64,000 nucleotides of DNA from the NCBI RefSeq assembly GCF_000314975.1, contig NZ_BAEN01000021.1:1-64000 (forward strand). The letters run 5' to 3'. Both the position numbers and the translations under genes were made by a program. Shown here one piece after another: positions 62,765-64,000 of the stretch; within the stretch, counting starts at the first letter, position 1, and each line of letters starts with the position of its first letter. A model generated the notes under the pieces. That model made no database searches, was not told where the DNA came from, and saw nothing but the letters and a program-made list of their open reading frames with translations. This DNA comes from Aliiglaciecola lipolytica E3 (GTDB lineage: Bacteria > Pseudomonadota > Gammaproteobacteria > Enterobacterales > Alteromonadaceae).

Positions 62765-64000
62765 TTAGGGCTCTACACGCCGGATTAAGTTTTTAATCAA
62801 AAAGCGATTAGGGTTGAGCGCGTCTAACAACTGACTTTCTAGCGGTAAAGGCTCGTTGCAGATTTGCGATGCAAGTAATTCGGCTAACAAAGGAGCTGTG
62901 GTCAATCCTCTGGAGCCTAAACCGGCTAATACAAATAAACCGCCCAAATCGTCGGCAACCTCATATTTTTGCAGCGGTAGTGCTTTGTATAAATCTTTGT
63001 ACTGAGCTGTTTGTATTTGCTTATCAAATAAGCTTCCCGCAGTTGGAAGATGATCAGGTAGAGAACATCTAATCGCTGCACGTCCTTTATTGTCACCACG
63101 AATATCATTTGCCCAAGACGTGTTAGCGAGCGCTTTTTTATGCATGTCTAAATTGGTAGTTTGTTCGTCCTTCCTGTACGCACAACTGGTATCTTGTTTT
63201 ACATAAGTAGAGCCCAATGCATGAAATCCGTCGATGGCGGGTGTCATATAGCCTTTGTGACATAAAACGGTTTTCAGGTTTTGCAAGGGCGCTTGAGATG
63301 GCAGCGCTTCTACTTGTCCTCGAACTAATTGATACGGAATCGCATCACAAAAGGAAAATTGTTGTATATCTGAACCGCTGGCGACAACAACCGCATCAAA
63401 ACTATTATTCTGCCCTTTTTCAGGGGCAGAGGCGTTCACTATCCATTGTTTGTCTTGTTTAAAAATCTCTGTCACAAAGTAGTTGAGATTGATTTTACAT
63501 TGCCCAAGATGTTGCGCATATTTGAACATCGCCTTAACTAACTCTGGCGGACTCAACCATCCACCTTGGCGGATAAATAGTCCTTCATAAGGTAAATCGA
63601 CACCGGCAATTTGACTTGCGTGGGTTTCGTCAGCGTACTCAATTAGGGAGTCAGGCCAGACGTTATTGTTCAATAAGGCCTGTTGCCGTTTTATCACCTT
63701 AGGATTAAATCCGATTTGCAACACGCCACACCATTGGTGCGCAAAGTCGTAACCAAGGTCAAGTAATTGATGATACCTTCTTGAGGCAAATCCAAATGCG
63801 AGTGCTTGGATTCGACTTGAAATATTTGCTTCTGCATTTAGCTGTGGATAAAAACCACCTTGCGGATTACCCGATGCTCCTTGGGCGAATCTTGAGTCTT
63901 TACACATCACGGTCACTTCGATGCCTTTTTGCACCAAAGACATGGCTAAGTTCGCCGCCGCTAAGCCACCGCCAACTATTGCTATCTTGGCTGGTTTTGA
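62765..64000 (-). CDS. mnmC: tRNA 5-methylaminomethyl-2-thiouridine synthesis protein MnmC, C-terminal part
   Basis: The frame is open to the window edge, so the N-terminal methyltransferase half lies outside. Visible is the FAD-dependent oxidoreductase half: the dinucleotide motif IAIVGGGLAAANLAMSL spans 63935-63985, then FAQGASGNPQGGFYPQLNAE and the closing GLGSRGLTTAPLLAELLASQ. In the full enzyme this half removes the carboxymethyl group of cmnm5s2U34. It abuts the third FlgO-family gene tail-to-tail with a 2-base gap. The order yfcL-mnmC is conserved in enterics. Confidence 0.92.
   Translation of the reverse strand, partial: SKPAKIAIVGGGLAAANLAMSLVQKGIEVTVMCKDSRFAQGASGNPQGGFYPQLNAEANISSRIQALAFGFASRRYHQLLDLGYDFAHQWCGVLQIGFNPKVIKRQQALLNNNVWPDSLIEYADETHASQIAGVDLPYEGLFIRQGGWLSPPELVKAMFKYAQHLGQCKINLNYFVTEIFKQDKQWIVNASAPEKGQNNSFDAVVVASGSDIQQFSFCDAIPYQLVRGQVEALPSQAPLQNLKTVLCHKGYMTPAIDGFHALGSTYVKQDTSCAYRKDEQTTNLDMHKKALANTSWANDIRGDNKGRAAIRCSLPDHLPTAGSLFDKQIQTAQYKDLYKALPLQKYEVADDLGGLFVLAGLGSRGLTTAPLLAELLASQICNEPLPLESQLLDALNPNRFLIKNLIRRVEP

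Overview
The window looks like marine gammaproteobacterial DNA, most likely Alteromonadales. The gene order smrB, prmB, aroC, then epmC, a NAD-kinase-like gene, yfcL and mnmC matches the enteric/Alteromonas arrangement, and the lysS, prfB, gshA and prfC products read as ordinary gamma-proteobacterial proteins. No tRNA, rRNA or CRISPR array was seen. All calls come from reading the sequence; no database search was run.

Region 1 (1-10.74 kb) is an adhesin and export locus: the 3' part of a giant repeat adhesin, a TolC-like outer-membrane lipoprotein, a small HlyD-like adaptor, a HlyD-like protein with a cytoplasmic sensor-like domain, and an M50 metalloprotease fused to a HlyD-like domain. No ABC ATPase accompanies them. 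The housekeeping gene mpl follows, then the first ~75 codons of an MMPL/RND transporter gene that is cut off.

Region 2 (10.74-15.02 kb) holds two insertion sequences side by side: an IS91-family element that follows the broken MMPL gene and a complete three-gene IS66-family element. The sequences flanking the IS66 element do not belong together, so this looks like a rearrangement joint rather than a simple insertion.

Region 3 (15.02-29.75 kb) is the right end of an SXT/R391-family integrative conjugative element (ICE). It begins in a decapitated SF1 helicase gene translationally coupled to a TPR/OB-fold gene (cargo just upstream of traF). The conserved traF-traH-traG, eex, setC-setD, lytic transglycosylase, two phage-like genes, croS and setR follow, ending at an attR-type junction in the 5' end of prfC. 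The integrase end and most transfer genes are not in the window.

Region 4 (29.7-64 kb) is ordinary chromosome: prfC, argS, an FMN reductase, prfB with its programmed frameshift, lysS, a convergent ketopantoate-reductase-like/VanZ/RluA/Hpt group, an M16 peptidase, gshA, smrB-prmB-aroC-MFS, an adaptor-ABC-permease-permease efflux operon, a retropepsin-like protein and neighbours, epmC-NAD-kinase-like-yfcL, three tandem FlgO-family lipoproteins, and a partial mnmC. Small extras include a 40-codon membrane-protein gene behind a well-placed FNR-type site and a set of SetR-type operators with a setR promoter that predicts a leaderless mRNA.
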